Assembly (NCBI RefSeq): GCF_024281235.1
Contig: NZ_JAHWXY010000002.1
Span: forward strand, 186,001-250,000
From: Shinella daejeonensis
GTDB taxonomy: Bacteria > Pseudomonadota > Alphaproteobacteria > Rhizobiales > Rhizobiaceae
Direction: 5' to 3'
DNA: 64,000 bases
In this document: positions 53,384 through 62,986 of the stretch, piece after piece
Layout: every line of letters begins with the position of its first letter
How positions within the stretch are numbered: the stretch's first letter is position 1
The notes under the pieces: model-generated
Seen by the model: the letters and a program-made list of their open reading frames with translations, nothing else
What the model was told of the DNA's origin: nothing
Database searches by the model: none
Made by a program: the position numbers and the translations under genes

Positions 53384-54685
53384 TCAGGGCCGGCCGGCGC
53401 GGATCATGGAGAAATAATCGTCGCGGCCGACCTGCCCGCCCTTGAGCGCGATTTCAAGGCCGTCGACAGGTCCGCCGTGCGCGACGCAGAGCGGCGAACC
53501 CGGCGTTTGCGGCAGAGGCATCCGCAAGGTGAGCGCCGAGATGCCCATCTCGCCCAGCGCGTGGCTCGACGTATCGCCGCCGGCGACGACGGCGCGGGCA
53601 AGCCCCGCGCGGGAAACCAGCGCCGACTGGATACGTCCGAGCGCGCGGCCGAGACGATGCCGCGCGCCGGCCGATGAATCCAGCTCCCCGCCCCGGTCGG
53701 CCGCAGGCCCGAGCGCCGTATAAAGGACGACGCTCCGGCCTTCTTCCAGAACCTTGAGGCCCGCGCTGACGGCGGCGGCGACCGCCGCACCCCCTTCATC
53801 CCTCGAAAGCGCGAGCGGATCGAGCGCAACGCCGGCGAAGCCGTTCGCCTCCGCATGGCGGATCTGCCGCTCGGTGGTCGGCGAAACGCTGCCAGAGACG
53901 ACGGCGATGCGCTCGACGGGACCGGCATCGCGAAACGCAGGCTTGCCGTCGATCAGCCCCGCCTCCCGCCACGCGGGGATCAGGGCGTATTCGACACCGG
54001 AGGAACCGCAGACGAAGCGGCTATCGCGCCGCAACCGGTTCCACAGGAGATTTCCGGCGGCCGCCTGCGTCGCTTTGTCCAGCACGTCGATGAGCAGGAT
54101 AGCGGCATCCCTGGGCCTCGGCGCTTCCAGAAGCTCGACATTGTCGATGAGGGCGGACGTAAGCGTCGTCTGCCGGGCAAGATGCATCAGCAGATTGGCC
54201 TCCCGCATGGGCGTGACGGGGTGATGCGCCATCACCGGGTGCCGGTCGATCCGGTAGTTGCTTTCCCGATAGGCCGCGAAGAGTTCGCCAAAGGCCGTAT
54301 AGCGCCGGATCTGCGGCGCGCCGACGATGAGCGGCACGGGGCCGCCGCCGAGGATCATCCGGCCGATCTCGATCGCCCGGCCGATATTGCCGACATGCGG
54401 CGCGGAATCGAACGTCGAGCAAACCTTGTAATGGCAAAGTGCGGCATCGAGCGTCTTCAGCCAGCCGAACGCCTGCGCAAGATGCACATCCATCCATTCC
54501 GGCGTCTCGCTGCGGCTGGTGCCGGCAAGGCCGAAGGCGCGCGCCGCCGCAAAACGCGACAGGAGATCACCCTCCGGAACCTTGAGGAAAAGCACCGTTT
54601 CGACGCCGTTCGAAGCCAGCGCTTCCATGACGTCGGTCGAACCGGTGAAATCATCGCCATAGTAACTGATCAGGGGACGGTTCAT
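53384..54685 (-). CDS. oiaK: Four-carbon acid sugar kinase family (OiaK-like)
   Basis: 433-residue member of the former DUF1537 family (OtnK, DtnK, OiaK). N-terminal ISYYGDDFTGSTDVMEAL, YKVCSTFDSAPHVGNIGRA, ALIPAW, VVSGSVSPTTERQ, and VVAGGDTSSHALGEMG at the ATP end. With the RuBisCO-like protein 3 bases upstream it matches the published pair in which OiaK phosphorylates 3-oxo-isoapionate. Assignment rests on family plus context. Confidence 0.8.
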   Translation of the reverse strand: MNRPLISYYGDDFTGSTDVMEALASNGVETVLFLKVPEGDLLSRFAAARAFGLAGTSRSETPEWMDVHLAQAFGWLKTLDAALCHYKVCSTFDSAPHVGNIGRAIEIGRMILGGGPVPLIVGAPQIRRYTAFGELFAAYRESNYRIDRHPVMAHHPVTPMREANLLMHLARQTTLTSALIDNVELLEAPRPRDAAILLIDVLDKATQAAAGNLLWNRLRRDSRFVCGSSGVEYALIPAWREAGLIDGKPAFRDAGPVERIAVVSGSVSPTTERQIRHAEANGFAGVALDPLALSRDEGGAAVAAAVSAGLKVLEEGRSVVLYTALGPAADRGGELDSSAGARHRLGRALGRIQSALVSRAGLARAVVAGGDTSSHALGEMGISALTLRMPLPQTPGSPLCVAHGGPVDGLEIALKGGQVGRDDYFSMIRAGRP

Positions 54686-54688
54686 GAT

Positions 54689-55945
54689 CTAGGCTGCCTT
54701 GCCGTCAGAGAATTTCGCAATGGATTGCGCAAGTTCAGGATGTTCTTGCGCGTAGGTTTCGAGCGGAATGCCGGCCGCCGCGGCCTCCCAGGCCTGCTTC
54801 ACCGCCTTCACGCCAGCCCCCGGCCCTCCCGGATGGCTGACGATCCCGCCGCCGCAGAGATAAAGCAGGTCGGTCGAACCGCCCGTCGCCGCGATCGTAT
54901 CGGGCGCCTGCCCGCCCCACTGGCCGGAGCCGATCACCGGCAATGCCACATCCTTCTTCGAAAACAACGGCGTGCTGACAGCCTTGTAAGAACGGATGAA
55001 GCTTTCATCCGGCTCCCAATATTTCACGCGGATACCGTTGATCTGGAACTGGTCGACCCCCAAAAGGCGCCAGAATTGCTGCCAGACGGAGAATTCGAAA
55101 CCGAGGCCGGCGTGACGGGTGAGAATGTCCCAGCCGTTCCGATGCGCATGCAGGACGAGACCGGAGCGCTTGCGCAGGAAGGCGAGGCCGCCGAAGCCCA
55201 CCGAATTGATGTTCACCACGGCGCAATTGCCGCCGGCCGCCAGCACCCTGTCGTGGTTGCGCATCATCTCGTCGGGATCGGCATGACTGATGCCGAAGGC
55301 ATACATGACCTTCTTGCCGGTCTTCTGCTCGTGATCGAGAATGCGCGGCATGATCGCCGCGATGCGATCCTTCAGCGGCGAATAGGCGGGGCTCATCAGC
55401 TTCTCGTCGTCCTTGATGAAGTCGACGCCCGCCGCGATCAGTTCGCCGGCCATTTCCGCCGTCTCCTGCGGCCGCAGCCCCAGCGCCGGCTTGACGATGG
55501 TGCCGATCATCGGCCGGCCCTTCACGCCCGTCCGGGCAAAACTGCCGGTCACGCCGAATTGCGGCCCCGGATGCGCGCTGGCGAATTCCGGCGGCAATTT
55601 CATGTCCACGACCCGTATGCCGGTCATGCCCCGGATCGAAAAAACGCCGCCGATGGCGATTGTCATCAGCGCGGAAAGATCGGTGCCGACCGCGTCCATC
55701 GGAAAGTCGATATCGACATCCGCCCGGTGGAAGCAAGCCGCACCGCCGGCCTCCTCGGGAAACGAGGCCAGCCGCGAGGGCTCCAGCGAACGGATGGCCG
55801 TAACCCGCGCCGCCACCCGCGCCTTCAACGCCTCCGTTTCGCCGGGAAGCGCCACGAAGGTGCCGGTCGACTGATCGCTGGCGATTTTCGCCGCCATGGC
55901 TTCGACCGAACCGGGCGTTTCTATGCGATAGGTCAGACGGATCAC
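54689..55945 (-). CDS. RuBisCO-like protein, probable 3-oxo-isoapionate-4-phosphate enzyme
   Basis: 418 residues from GTG 55945, with AGGGGA 7 bases upstream. RuBisCO large-chain fold without autotrophy. Equivalents of catalytic residues remain: Lys in GTIVKPALGL, the carbamate Lys and metal Asp/Glu in DFIKDDEKL, His-Arg in LHAHRNG, SGQWGG and GGGIVSHPGG. In the D-apionate pathway such proteins are OiaX (decarboxylase to L-erythrulose 1-phosphate) or OiaT (transcarboxylase/hydrolase to 3-phosphoglycerate and glycolate); I cannot separate them by eye. An ATG at 55999 is in frame but lies across the regulator site. Confidence 0.88.
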   Translation of the reverse strand: MIRLTYRIETPGSVEAMAAKIASDQSTGTFVALPGETEALKARVAARVTAIRSLEPSRLASFPEEAGGAACFHRADVDIDFPMDAVGTDLSALMTIAIGGVFSIRGMTGIRVVDMKLPPEFASAHPGPQFGVTGSFARTGVKGRPMIGTIVKPALGLRPQETAEMAGELIAAGVDFIKDDEKLMSPAYSPLKDRIAAIMPRILDHEQKTGKKVMYAFGISHADPDEMMRNHDRVLAAGGNCAVVNINSVGFGGLAFLRKRSGLVLHAHRNGWDILTRHAGLGFEFSVWQQFWRLLGVDQFQINGIRVKYWEPDESFIRSYKAVSTPLFSKKDVALPVIGSGQWGGQAPDTIAATGGSTDLLYLCGGGIVSHPGGPGAGVKAVKQAWEAAAAGIPLETYAQEHPELAQSIAKFSDGKAA

Positions 55946-55980
55946 GTTGTTGTCCCCTGTGCTTGTGCCGGCATGTCTAC

Positions 55981-55997
55981 TGGTATAATAAGTATTC
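55981..55997. promoter_or_regulatory. GGTATA-type site between divergent genes
   Basis: TGGTATAATAAGTATTC contains GGTATA, the word repeated in the E. coli NanR operator, and overlaps TATAAT on one strand and TATTAT on the other. A TTGGCT at 18-base spacing could be the -35 of the RuBisCO-like gene. Confidence 0.5.
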
Positions 55998-56080
55998 ATG
56001 TGATTGCAAGCCAAGGCCATACGGCTGTTGCCGCGACGGCGCTTGATGCATACTCAGGGCCAATCGAATCCAGGTGACCC

Positions 56081-56803
56081 ATGAATATCGTTTCCGAACC
56101 GATCGTCCGCAAGAAACTCTCCGACGAGGTCTTCGCGCGGCTGAAGCGGATGATCGAGACCGGCGAACTGAAGGCGGGCGACGAAATGCCTTCCGAGCGG
56201 GAGTTGATGGAGCGCTACGGTGTCGGCCGCCCGGCCATCCGCGAGGCGATGCAGGCGCTGGCCGGCAAGGGCCTTGTCGAAATATCGCAGGGCGAGCGCG
56301 CCAGGGTGCTGCGCATCACCGCCGAAACCATCATCCGGCAGGTCGACCTGCCCGCCAAGCTGATGCTGTCCGGCTCGTCGGACTCTCTCGAACATCTGAA
56401 GAGCGCCCGCATCTTCTTCGAGCGCGGCATGGTGCGCGAAGCGGCGGCAAAAGCCACGCCGGAGCAGATCGCGGAACTTCACGCCCTGCTCGACAAACAG
56501 AAACAAAGCCTCGGCGACGCGGACGCCTTCATCGAGGCGGATATGGAGTTCCATCAGTGCATCGCCCGGATTTCCGGGAACCCGATCTTCGCGGCGGTCA
56601 GCGGCGCGATGCTGGGATGGCTGAAGTTCTATCATACCGAACTCCTTATCTGGAGCGGCCGCGAGAATTTCACGCTCGTCGAACACGAGGAAATCATCCG
56701 CGCCATCGAGACGGGCGATGCCGATCTCGCCGAAAAAGCGATGATCAAGCATCTGGAGCGGTCACGCGCGCTTTACGCCCTCAAAGGCAAAGGGCGGAAA
56801 TAG
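56081..56803 (+). CDS. GntR-family regulator, NanR-like (FCD)
   Basis: 240 residues closely patterned on E. coli NanR: RKKLSDEVFARLKRMIETGE, PSERELMERYGVGRPAIREAM, KGLVEISQGERARV in the winged helix, and ADMEFHQCIARISGNPIFAAV plus HEEIIRAIETGDADLAEKAM in the FCD domain. It sits between the two halves of the apiose-type cluster and probably represses both. Confidence 0.9.
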   Translation: MNIVSEPIVRKKLSDEVFARLKRMIETGELKAGDEMPSERELMERYGVGRPAIREAMQALAGKGLVEISQGERARVLRITAETIIRQVDLPAKLMLSGSSDSLEHLKSARIFFERGMVREAAAKATPEQIAELHALLDKQKQSLGDADAFIEADMEFHQCIARISGNPIFAAVSGAMLGWLKFYHTELLIWSGRENFTLVEHEEIIRAIETGDADLAEKAMIKHLERSRALYALKGKGRK

Positions 56804-56807
56804 CGCC

Positions 56808-58676
56808 TCACGGAAGAATCTCGACACAACCGTAAGGCGGCAGAACGACCTGCCTCCCGGCCGGCAGTTCGGGCCGATCCGCCGCGATCTCCCAGATGGC
56901 GCGTGGCTGCCCCGCCAGCGCGACGCGCTGCCGTTCCCGCGTGATATTGGCGAGAAGCAGCCGATCGTCGAGGCCAAGACCGAGCACCGCATCCGGCCGC
57001 GAGGTCTCCACCGCCGTCACGGATGCGCCGGACAGCGCCCCAAGACGCGCAAGCACATGGGCGAGCGGGCGCGGCTCCCCTCCGGCCGCCGGCTCGCCCT
57101 TTCCGGCGACGAGCCCGAACGGGCCGGCAAGGGTCGAAAGCGTCAGGACCTCCAACCCCGCCGTCGCCACCGTCGCGGCATAGGCCAGCACCCAGGCCGC
57201 ACCGAACGCGCCGTTGTGACGGGGATCGACATTGGCCATCGGGATGCGGGAACCCGCCGGATTTTCCTTCGTCGCGCTGCCATAGGGGTTTTGCCGCATG
57301 GCGATGGTCGACGGGCCGATGCGGTAAGGCTTGCCGCGATAGATCGCCCGGACCGAACCGACGACGAACCGCAGCGCCTCGAAGGTCTGCATGACGGAAA
57401 GATCGTCGGCCGCATGGACGATCGGATTGGTGCAATGGCTGACATAGTCAAGGAGATCGCCCGGCACGCGCTTGCGATTGAGTTCGGTGAAATAGCTCAT
57501 CATGCCGCCGCCGAGCCGGATGCCGGGAAACGCCTTCCGCGCCGCCGCATAGACGTCCGGCAGCGGCGGGCAATCCGGCCATTGGCTGCCGGGCGGCGTC
57601 GATTGCCGGTCGACCGACGGGCAGACGAACAGCGTATCGAGACCGAGACCGGCTTGCCTGACAAACGCCGCGATCTCCGTCATCTCCTCGCCGAGCGGCC
57701 GCTTGCATGGTAGGGCGAATTCCAGCGTCACCTTCAGGCCCGATCGTTCGGCAATCTCCGCATACCCCTTCAGCGCCTCGACGCCATGGCCCGCGCCGGG
57801 ATCGAAATGGGCGATCAGATGCCGCGCGCCGATCGTCTTGAGAACGCAGAGCGCCGTCCGCTCTTCCCCAAGGCATTCCGGTCGCAGACCGACACCGATT
57901 TCGGGGAAGCGGACCTCCGTCGGCGTCAGCCGCAGGGTGACGGCTTGCGCGCCATCCGGAGCCGCCGCGGCACCCTCCTCCGCCTCGATCCCGACGGAAA
58001 CGCATTGGCGGAACCTTTCGCCTTTCGGCAGGATGTAGGGCCATGGCAGGGCGAGCGGCCGCACATAGGTCTTGTAGGACCCATCGGTCCAGTTGCGCTG
58101 GTCCTCCATCTCGAAGACGTCGCCCGCAAATTGCGTCACCGCCGCGATACCGGGCGCGACGCGATGGGTGATCGCAGCGATATCCTTGAACGGCTGCCAG
58201 GGCTCGATGCGCTCGGGCCAGCGGCTCTTTTCGACATGGCCGTCACTATGGCGGACCTCGACCGGCTCGCCGGCCACGCCGACGACCGGATGCAGCACGA
58301 CGAAACCGGCGCGCGCGGTTTCGAAATCACCGTCGCTCACGCAATCGGCGGAAAGGACAATGCCGTCCGGACGGCCGGAAACGACGATATCGCATTCGAG
58401 GACGGCGCCGGACGGCGCCGTGAAACGGGCGCGGTAGGCGATGGAGAAACCGCTTTCCGTCTCATCGACCGTCAGGCCGCTGATTTCCGCGCCGCATGTG
58501 CCCCAGTCCTTGTCCCGGACGAGAAAGGAGACGGCGCGCAGCACTTCATGCCCGCGAAAACGCAAGCCCCGGAGATTACCGTCCTGAAATTCAGCCGCCA
58601 GATCACCGGTGAAGAGCGTCAGGCTTTCCGGCTCGCGCTCATATGTCCCGTAGAGGCGGAGCAGGTCGTCATTCAT
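56808..58676 (-). CDS. apnL: D-apionate lactonase-like protein
   Basis: 622 residues, no signal peptide. The N-terminal half is beta-rich (GLRFRGHEVLRAVSFLVRD, RARFTAPSGAVLECD); the C-terminal half resembles a TIM-barrel hydrolase (KVTLEFALPCKRPLGEE, GGGMMSYFTELNRKR, HCTNPIVHAADD). Size and place after an ApsD-like dehydrogenase match ApnL, which opens D-apionolactone. It starts by 4-base overlap with the dehydrogenase stop. Its end is 4 bases from the convergent NanR-like gene. Confidence 0.82.
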   Translation of the reverse strand: MNDDLLRLYGTYEREPESLTLFTGDLAAEFQDGNLRGLRFRGHEVLRAVSFLVRDKDWGTCGAEISGLTVDETESGFSIAYRARFTAPSGAVLECDIVVSGRPDGIVLSADCVSDGDFETARAGFVVLHPVVGVAGEPVEVRHSDGHVEKSRWPERIEPWQPFKDIAAITHRVAPGIAAVTQFAGDVFEMEDQRNWTDGSYKTYVRPLALPWPYILPKGERFRQCVSVGIEAEEGAAAAPDGAQAVTLRLTPTEVRFPEIGVGLRPECLGEERTALCVLKTIGARHLIAHFDPGAGHGVEALKGYAEIAERSGLKVTLEFALPCKRPLGEEMTEIAAFVRQAGLGLDTLFVCPSVDRQSTPPGSQWPDCPPLPDVYAAARKAFPGIRLGGGMMSYFTELNRKRVPGDLLDYVSHCTNPIVHAADDLSVMQTFEALRFVVGSVRAIYRGKPYRIGPSTIAMRQNPYGSATKENPAGSRIPMANVDPRHNGAFGAAWVLAYAATVATAGLEVLTLSTLAGPFGLVAGKGEPAAGGEPRPLAHVLARLGALSGASVTAVETSRPDAVLGLGLDDRLLLANITRERQRVALAGQPRAIWEIAADRPELPAGRQVVLPPYGCVEILP

Positions 58677-59707
58677 GCCAGCAGCTCCGCAAGGTCCACC
58701 GTTTCGCCGCGTCCGGCGCTGAGATAGGCGGCCTCGACGAGCGCAAAGGTCTTGAGATTGTCGCGGCCGGAGGTATCCGGCTCTTTCCCGGCCGCAAGCG
58801 TTTCGATCCAGTGCTTCTGGATGAGCGCCACGCTCTCCTGGATATTGTGCCATGGCCGCGAGGCCCAGGGCAAAAGGTTCGGCGCGACGACTTGCTCGCA
58901 TGTGCCCGCCGGCCCGTGGACGACGAGGCGGTAATCCTTGCCGAGGCGCAATGTGCCCTTCTCGCCATCGATCTCGACGAAAGTCTCCGGGAACGGCTCC
59001 TCCGGCAACCGCGTCGCATAACTGACGTCGACGATCGAGGTGACGCCGCCTGCGTGGTCGAGCAGCATGGTCGCGACATCCTCGCCGGCGATCTGCGGAT
59101 TGACGCGCCTTGTGCGCGCGGTCATCCGGTCGACGTCGCCGAACAGGAAACGGGCGATATCGAGGGCGTGGATGCCGAGATCCTCGATGATGAAGCGCTT
59201 GCCTCTGGCCAGATAGGGCTGGCCGGAGAAGACGTCGAAACCGGAACGGAACGACACCCGTCCCCAGAAGGGCGTTCCGATCGCGCCGCTGCCGAGGGCT
59301 TCCTTCACCGCAAGGATCGGCGTCTGCCAGCGGAAATTCTCGTGGATCATCAGGGGAACGCCGGCCTTGTCGGCGGCATCGACCATGGCCCGTGCGTCGT
59401 CGAGCGTCGGCGCGAACGGCTTCTGGCAGATCGCCGGCACCCTGTGCCGGGCGGCAAGCTCCACGAGTGCCCGATGGCTGCCGACCGTCGTGGCGATATC
59501 GACGAAATCGAAGCCGCCGTCGGCGAACATCTCTTCCGGCGACGGATACCGCCGGGTCACGCCGAACTGATCGCCCACGATCTTCAGCCGTTCGGGATCG
59601 CGGTCGCAGACCGCCACGATCTCCACCTCCGGCAGGTCCCGCCAGCCGTGCATCTGGTTGACGGCGAAAAAGCCGCAGCCGATCAGTGCGCCCTTGACTT
59701 TCGCCAT
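58673..59707 (-). CDS. apsD: Gfo/Idh/MocA dehydrogenase, probable D-apiose dehydrogenase
   Basis: 344 residues. NAD(P) Rossmann motif ALIGCGFFAVNQMHGW, IATTVGSHRALVELAA, CQKPFAPTLDDAR (the family's Lys-Pro), ENFRWQTPI and DLGIHALDIARFLFGDV (His of the active site). In the published pathway a protein of this family oxidises D-apiose to the lactone. Two bases after the permease. Confidence 0.83.
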   Translation of the reverse strand: MAKVKGALIGCGFFAVNQMHGWRDLPEVEIVAVCDRDPERLKIVGDQFGVTRRYPSPEEMFADGGFDFVDIATTVGSHRALVELAARHRVPAICQKPFAPTLDDARAMVDAADKAGVPLMIHENFRWQTPILAVKEALGSGAIGTPFWGRVSFRSGFDVFSGQPYLARGKRFIIEDLGIHALDIARFLFGDVDRMTARTRRVNPQIAGEDVATMLLDHAGGVTSIVDVSYATRLPEEPFPETFVEIDGEKGTLRLGKDYRLVVHGPAGTCEQVVAPNLLPWASRPWHNIQESVALIQKHWIETLAAGKEPDTSGRDNLKTFALVEAAYLSAGRGETVDLAELLA

Positions 59708-59709
59708 CC

Positions 59710-60777
59710 TCAGTCCGCCTTCGCCATCTGCATGAGGGTAACACGCTGCTGGAGGCGGCGCTGCGCCTGGTCGACCACGACCGCCACGATGATCACCAGC
59801 CCCTTGATCACCATCTGCCAGAAGGAACTGACCCCCATCATCACCAGCCCGTCGGAAAGAATACCGATCACGAAGGCGCCGACGATCGTGCCGCCGATCG
59901 TGCCGCGCCCGCCCGACATGGATGTCCCCCCGAGAACGGCGGCCGCAATGGCGTTCAGTTCGAGGTTGGTGCCGGTCGCCGGATGCGACGCCATCAGTTC
60001 CGAGGAGACGATGAGGCCGACGATCGCCGCGCAGAAGCCGGAAAACATATAGACGAACATCTTCACGCGGTTGACGCGGATACCCGACATGCGGGAAGCG
60101 CTTTCATTGCCGCCGACGGCGAAGATATGCCGGCCGAGCGGCACGAAGCGGGCGAAATAGGCGGCCGCCAGCGCCACGGCGATCAGGATCCATACGGAGA
60201 CCGGCAGCCCGATGATCGTGCCGGAGCCGAGATAGGCGAAGCCCTGATTGCCGAGATCCTCGCGGCCGGTAAGATTGGGCAGCGTCTGGCCGTCGGAATA
60301 GAGCAGCGCCATGCCGCGCGCCACATAGAGCGTGCCGAGCGTCGCGATGAAGGGCGCGACGTTGAGACGGGTGATAAGCAGGCCGTTGACCGCGCCGATG
60401 AGGATGCCGGCCGCCGCGACGATGATCACGACCTCGAAGACGTTGAAATAGACGGTATAGCCGAGCGGCAATGCCACGCCATGCATGATCAGCCCGCCCG
60501 CGATCATGCCGCAGAGCCCGACGATGGAACCGACCGACAGGTCGATGCCGCCGGTGATGATGACGAAAGTCATGCCGATCGCGAGAAAGGCGTTCTGCGT
60601 GGCGTGTTTCGACATCAGGATCATGTTCGCGGTCGAAAGGAAGTTCGGCGCGAAGATCGAGAAGAAGATGATCACCGCGAAGAGCGCGATGAAGGTCCTG
60701 AGCTTCATCAGCGTGAGCAGGGCCGACCCTCCGGAGAGGTTATCGGCGGCGGCAGTTTGCGTTGCTGTCGTCATCAC
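59710..60777 (-). CDS. Ribose-type ABC permease (RbsC family)
   Basis: 355 residues, multi-helix. IITGGIDLSVGSIVGLCGMI, AVLGGTSMSGGRGTIGG and VGAFVIGILSDGLVMMGV are family marks. Overlaps the ATPase stop by 4 bases. D-apiose import is inferred from the cluster. Confidence 0.93.
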   Translation of the reverse strand: MMTTATQTAAADNLSGGSALLTLMKLRTFIALFAVIIFFSIFAPNFLSTANMILMSKHATQNAFLAIGMTFVIITGGIDLSVGSIVGLCGMIAGGLIMHGVALPLGYTVYFNVFEVVIIVAAAGILIGAVNGLLITRLNVAPFIATLGTLYVARGMALLYSDGQTLPNLTGREDLGNQGFAYLGSGTIIGLPVSVWILIAVALAAAYFARFVPLGRHIFAVGGNESASRMSGIRVNRVKMFVYMFSGFCAAIVGLIVSSELMASHPATGTNLELNAIAAAVLGGTSMSGGRGTIGGTIVGAFVIGILSDGLVMMGVSSFWQMVIKGLVIIVAVVVDQAQRRLQQRVTLMQMAKAD

Positions 60778-62321
60778 GCATGCATCCTTTTGGGTTTATG
60801 TCCTTCCGCGGAAGCCGCGACGATCATTTCCTCGGTCGCATCCTGGCGGTCGACCAGCCTTACGAGCCGGCCGTTGCTCATCACCGCGATACGGTCGGAA
60901 AGCGCCATGACCTCTTCGAGATCGGAGGTTGAGAATAGGATCGCCAGCCCCTCGCCGGCCAGCCGCCGCATGGTGCGGAACACGTCCGCCTTGGCGCCGA
61001 CATCGATGCCGCGGCTCGGCTCGTCCATCAGGAGCACCTTCGGCCCGGTCATCAGCGCCTTGCCGATCACCACTTTCTGCTGATTGCCGCCGGACATCGA
61101 CGTAACCTCGAATTCCGGGTTCTTCGCCTTGATCGACAAGCTGCGGATCGCATCCATGATCGCCCGTTTCTCAAGCTTGAGATCGATATGGAAACCAGCC
61201 TTCAGGAACTGGCCGAGGCTGGCCATCGAAAGGTTGTCGGCGATCGACATGGATTGCACGAGGCCTTCGCGCTGGCGATCCTCCGGGATCAGCGCCAACC
61301 CTTCACGAATACGGCGGGTCGTGTCGCGCCCCTTCAGTTCCTTGCCGTCGATGAAGATCTTCCCGGTCGCATGTTCGTGACGTCCCATGACGCATTCGAA
61401 GAATTCGGACCGCCCTGCTCCCATCAGGCCGTAGATACCGAGGATTTCCCCCTTGCGCACGCCAAGGGAGACATTATCGACGGCGTAACCGCCCTGGGCG
61501 CGCGGCAGGCAGATCTCTTCCGTGCGGAAGACTTCCTCTCCCGGAAGATGATCCACCGGCTTGGCGAAATCCTTGGCGTCCGAACCGATCATCGAGCGGA
61601 CGATCCAGCGCGTGTCGATGTCCCTCACCTTCGCGTGCCCGGTGATCTGGCCGTCTTTCAGCACCGTGATGTAGTCGCCGATCCGCATCAGTTCCTCCAG
61701 CCGGTGCGAAATATAGACGATGGCCACGCCCTGCGCCTTGAGGTCGGCGATCACGCGGAAGAGCACGTCGACCTCAGCGGCGCTCAGCGCCGAAGTGGGC
61801 TCGTCCATGATGAGGATGCGGGTGTCGAGCGACACCGCACGGGCGATCTCGACGAGCTGCTGCTGGCCGATCGGCAGGTCCTCGGCGAGCGTATCGGCGG
61901 AAATGCCGGCTTCGAGACGGTTCAAGAACACATTCGCCCGGTCGACCTGCGCCTGATGATCGATGCCGCGCAGCCCACGGGTGATTTCGCGGGTCGCGAA
62001 GATGTTTTCGGCAACGGAGAGATTGCCGAAAAGGTTGAGTTCCTGAAAGACGATGCCGATGCCGTGACGCACCGCGTCGGCGGGATTGTCGAACTGGATG
62101 CGCTTGCCGTCCATCCAAATCTCGCCAAGCGTGGGACGTTCCACACCGGCGATGATCCGCATCATCGTCGACTTGCCCGCACCGTTCTCGCCGACAAGCA
62201 CGTTGACCGCACCGCGCCGCAGCTTGAGGTTCGCCTTCTTCAGCGCGACGATGCCGGAATAGGCTTTCGTGATGTCCTTCAGTTCGAGAATGACGTCGCC
62301 GTCATCGATATCGGTCATCAT
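60774..62321 (-). CDS. Ribose-type ABC ATPase (RbsA family, two domains)
   Basis: 515 residues. Domain 1: GENGAGKST, signature region LPIGQQQLVEIARA, Walker B ILIMDEPTSAL. Domain 2: GLMGAGRSEF, MSGGNQQK, VLLMDEPSRGIDVGAK. GGGGG lies before paired ATGs at 62321 and 62318; the first overlaps the DUF2291 stop by 4 bases. Confidence 0.93.
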   Translation of the reverse strand: MMTDIDDGDVILELKDITKAYSGIVALKKANLKLRRGAVNVLVGENGAGKSTMMRIIAGVERPTLGEIWMDGKRIQFDNPADAVRHGIGIVFQELNLFGNLSVAENIFATREITRGLRGIDHQAQVDRANVFLNRLEAGISADTLAEDLPIGQQQLVEIARAVSLDTRILIMDEPTSALSAAEVDVLFRVIADLKAQGVAIVYISHRLEELMRIGDYITVLKDGQITGHAKVRDIDTRWIVRSMIGSDAKDFAKPVDHLPGEEVFRTEEICLPRAQGGYAVDNVSLGVRKGEILGIYGLMGAGRSEFFECVMGRHEHATGKIFIDGKELKGRDTTRRIREGLALIPEDRQREGLVQSMSIADNLSMASLGQFLKAGFHIDLKLEKRAIMDAIRSLSIKAKNPEFEVTSMSGGNQQKVVIGKALMTGPKVLLMDEPSRGIDVGAKADVFRTMRRLAGEGLAILFSTSDLEEVMALSDRIAVMSNGRLVRLVDRQDATEEMIVAASAEGHKPKRMHA

Positions 62322-62959
62322 GAGCCCCCGATGGTGATCGTCGCGGGCACGAACTGCGGCAGCTGTCCCCCGGCCGGCAGCGGATAGGCGCCGGTGGCCT
62401 TGATCGACCTGCCGGTCAGCCCCTCGCGCGGCAGCTTTTCGAGCAGCGCGCCGTTCACATGGGTGTTGAACGACTTGCCGTATTGCGCCCATTCGATCTG
62501 ATTCTTGAATTCATTGAAGTTCACGAAATCCAGGCTGTCGCGGATCGCCGTGCCGCGGATCGCCGGCCCGATCGAAACGCGCACATCCGCCTTGCTGTCA
62601 CCGTCGACGTCCACGTCGACATAGGCCGCTCGCGATTTCGTTTCCGCAGCGACGATCGTACCGTCGATCCGGGCGGCGAAGGTCCAGGGCGCATTGCCCT
62701 GCTTTTCCTTGTGGCCGTATTTCGCGCCGGCCGCATCGGGATCGCCGGCCGCCAGCGCCGCGACATCCTCGAAGGGACCTGCGCGCTCCTCCAGATAGGG
62801 AACGACCTTCGTGTCCCAGATTTCGGCGACCAGCCTCTCGGGATTGAAGGCGCCCGCCGCCGCCCGCTTCTGTTCGTCCTCGGTCCTGACGAATTTGCAG
62901 CCGCCAAGCGCGAGAGCCCCGGCAAGCATGATGGCGCATGCGGCACTGAACCCAGCCAT
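62318..62959 (-). CDS. DUF2291-family lipoprotein of ABC importer operon
   Basis: About 213 residues. Lipobox-like LALGGC after a short hydrophobic leader, then KFVRTEDEQKRAAAGAFNPERLVAEIWDTKVVPYLEE and GPAIRGTAIRDSLDFVNFNEFKNQIEWA, which fit the DUF2291 predicted periplasmic lipoproteins found with RbsABC-type transporters. ATG 62959 has GGAG 7 bases upstream; ATG 62965 is also possible. Function unproved; an accessory receptor role is inferred. Confidence 0.85.
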   Translation of the reverse strand: MAGFSAACAIMLAGALALGGCKFVRTEDEQKRAAAGAFNPERLVAEIWDTKVVPYLEERAGPFEDVAALAAGDPDAAGAKYGHKEKQGNAPWTFAARIDGTIVAAETKSRAAYVDVDVDGDSKADVRVSIGPAIRGTAIRDSLDFVNFNEFKNQIEWAQYGKSFNTHVNGALLEKLPREGLTGRSIKATGAYPLPAGGQLPQFVPATITIGGS

Positions 62960-62986
62960 TCCCATTCTCCGTCGTAAACAGCGGTC

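Noticed and set aside
54689-55945. True carbon-fixing RuBisCO
   Set aside because: No small subunit or phosphoribulokinase nearby, and the active-site loops match the RuBisCO-like proteins of sugar-acid breakdown.
56808-59744. Single 978-codon minus-strand frame
   Set aside because: It is the ApnL-like gene plus an open shadow through the dehydrogenase gene; the ATG at 58676 overlaps the true dehydrogenase stop.
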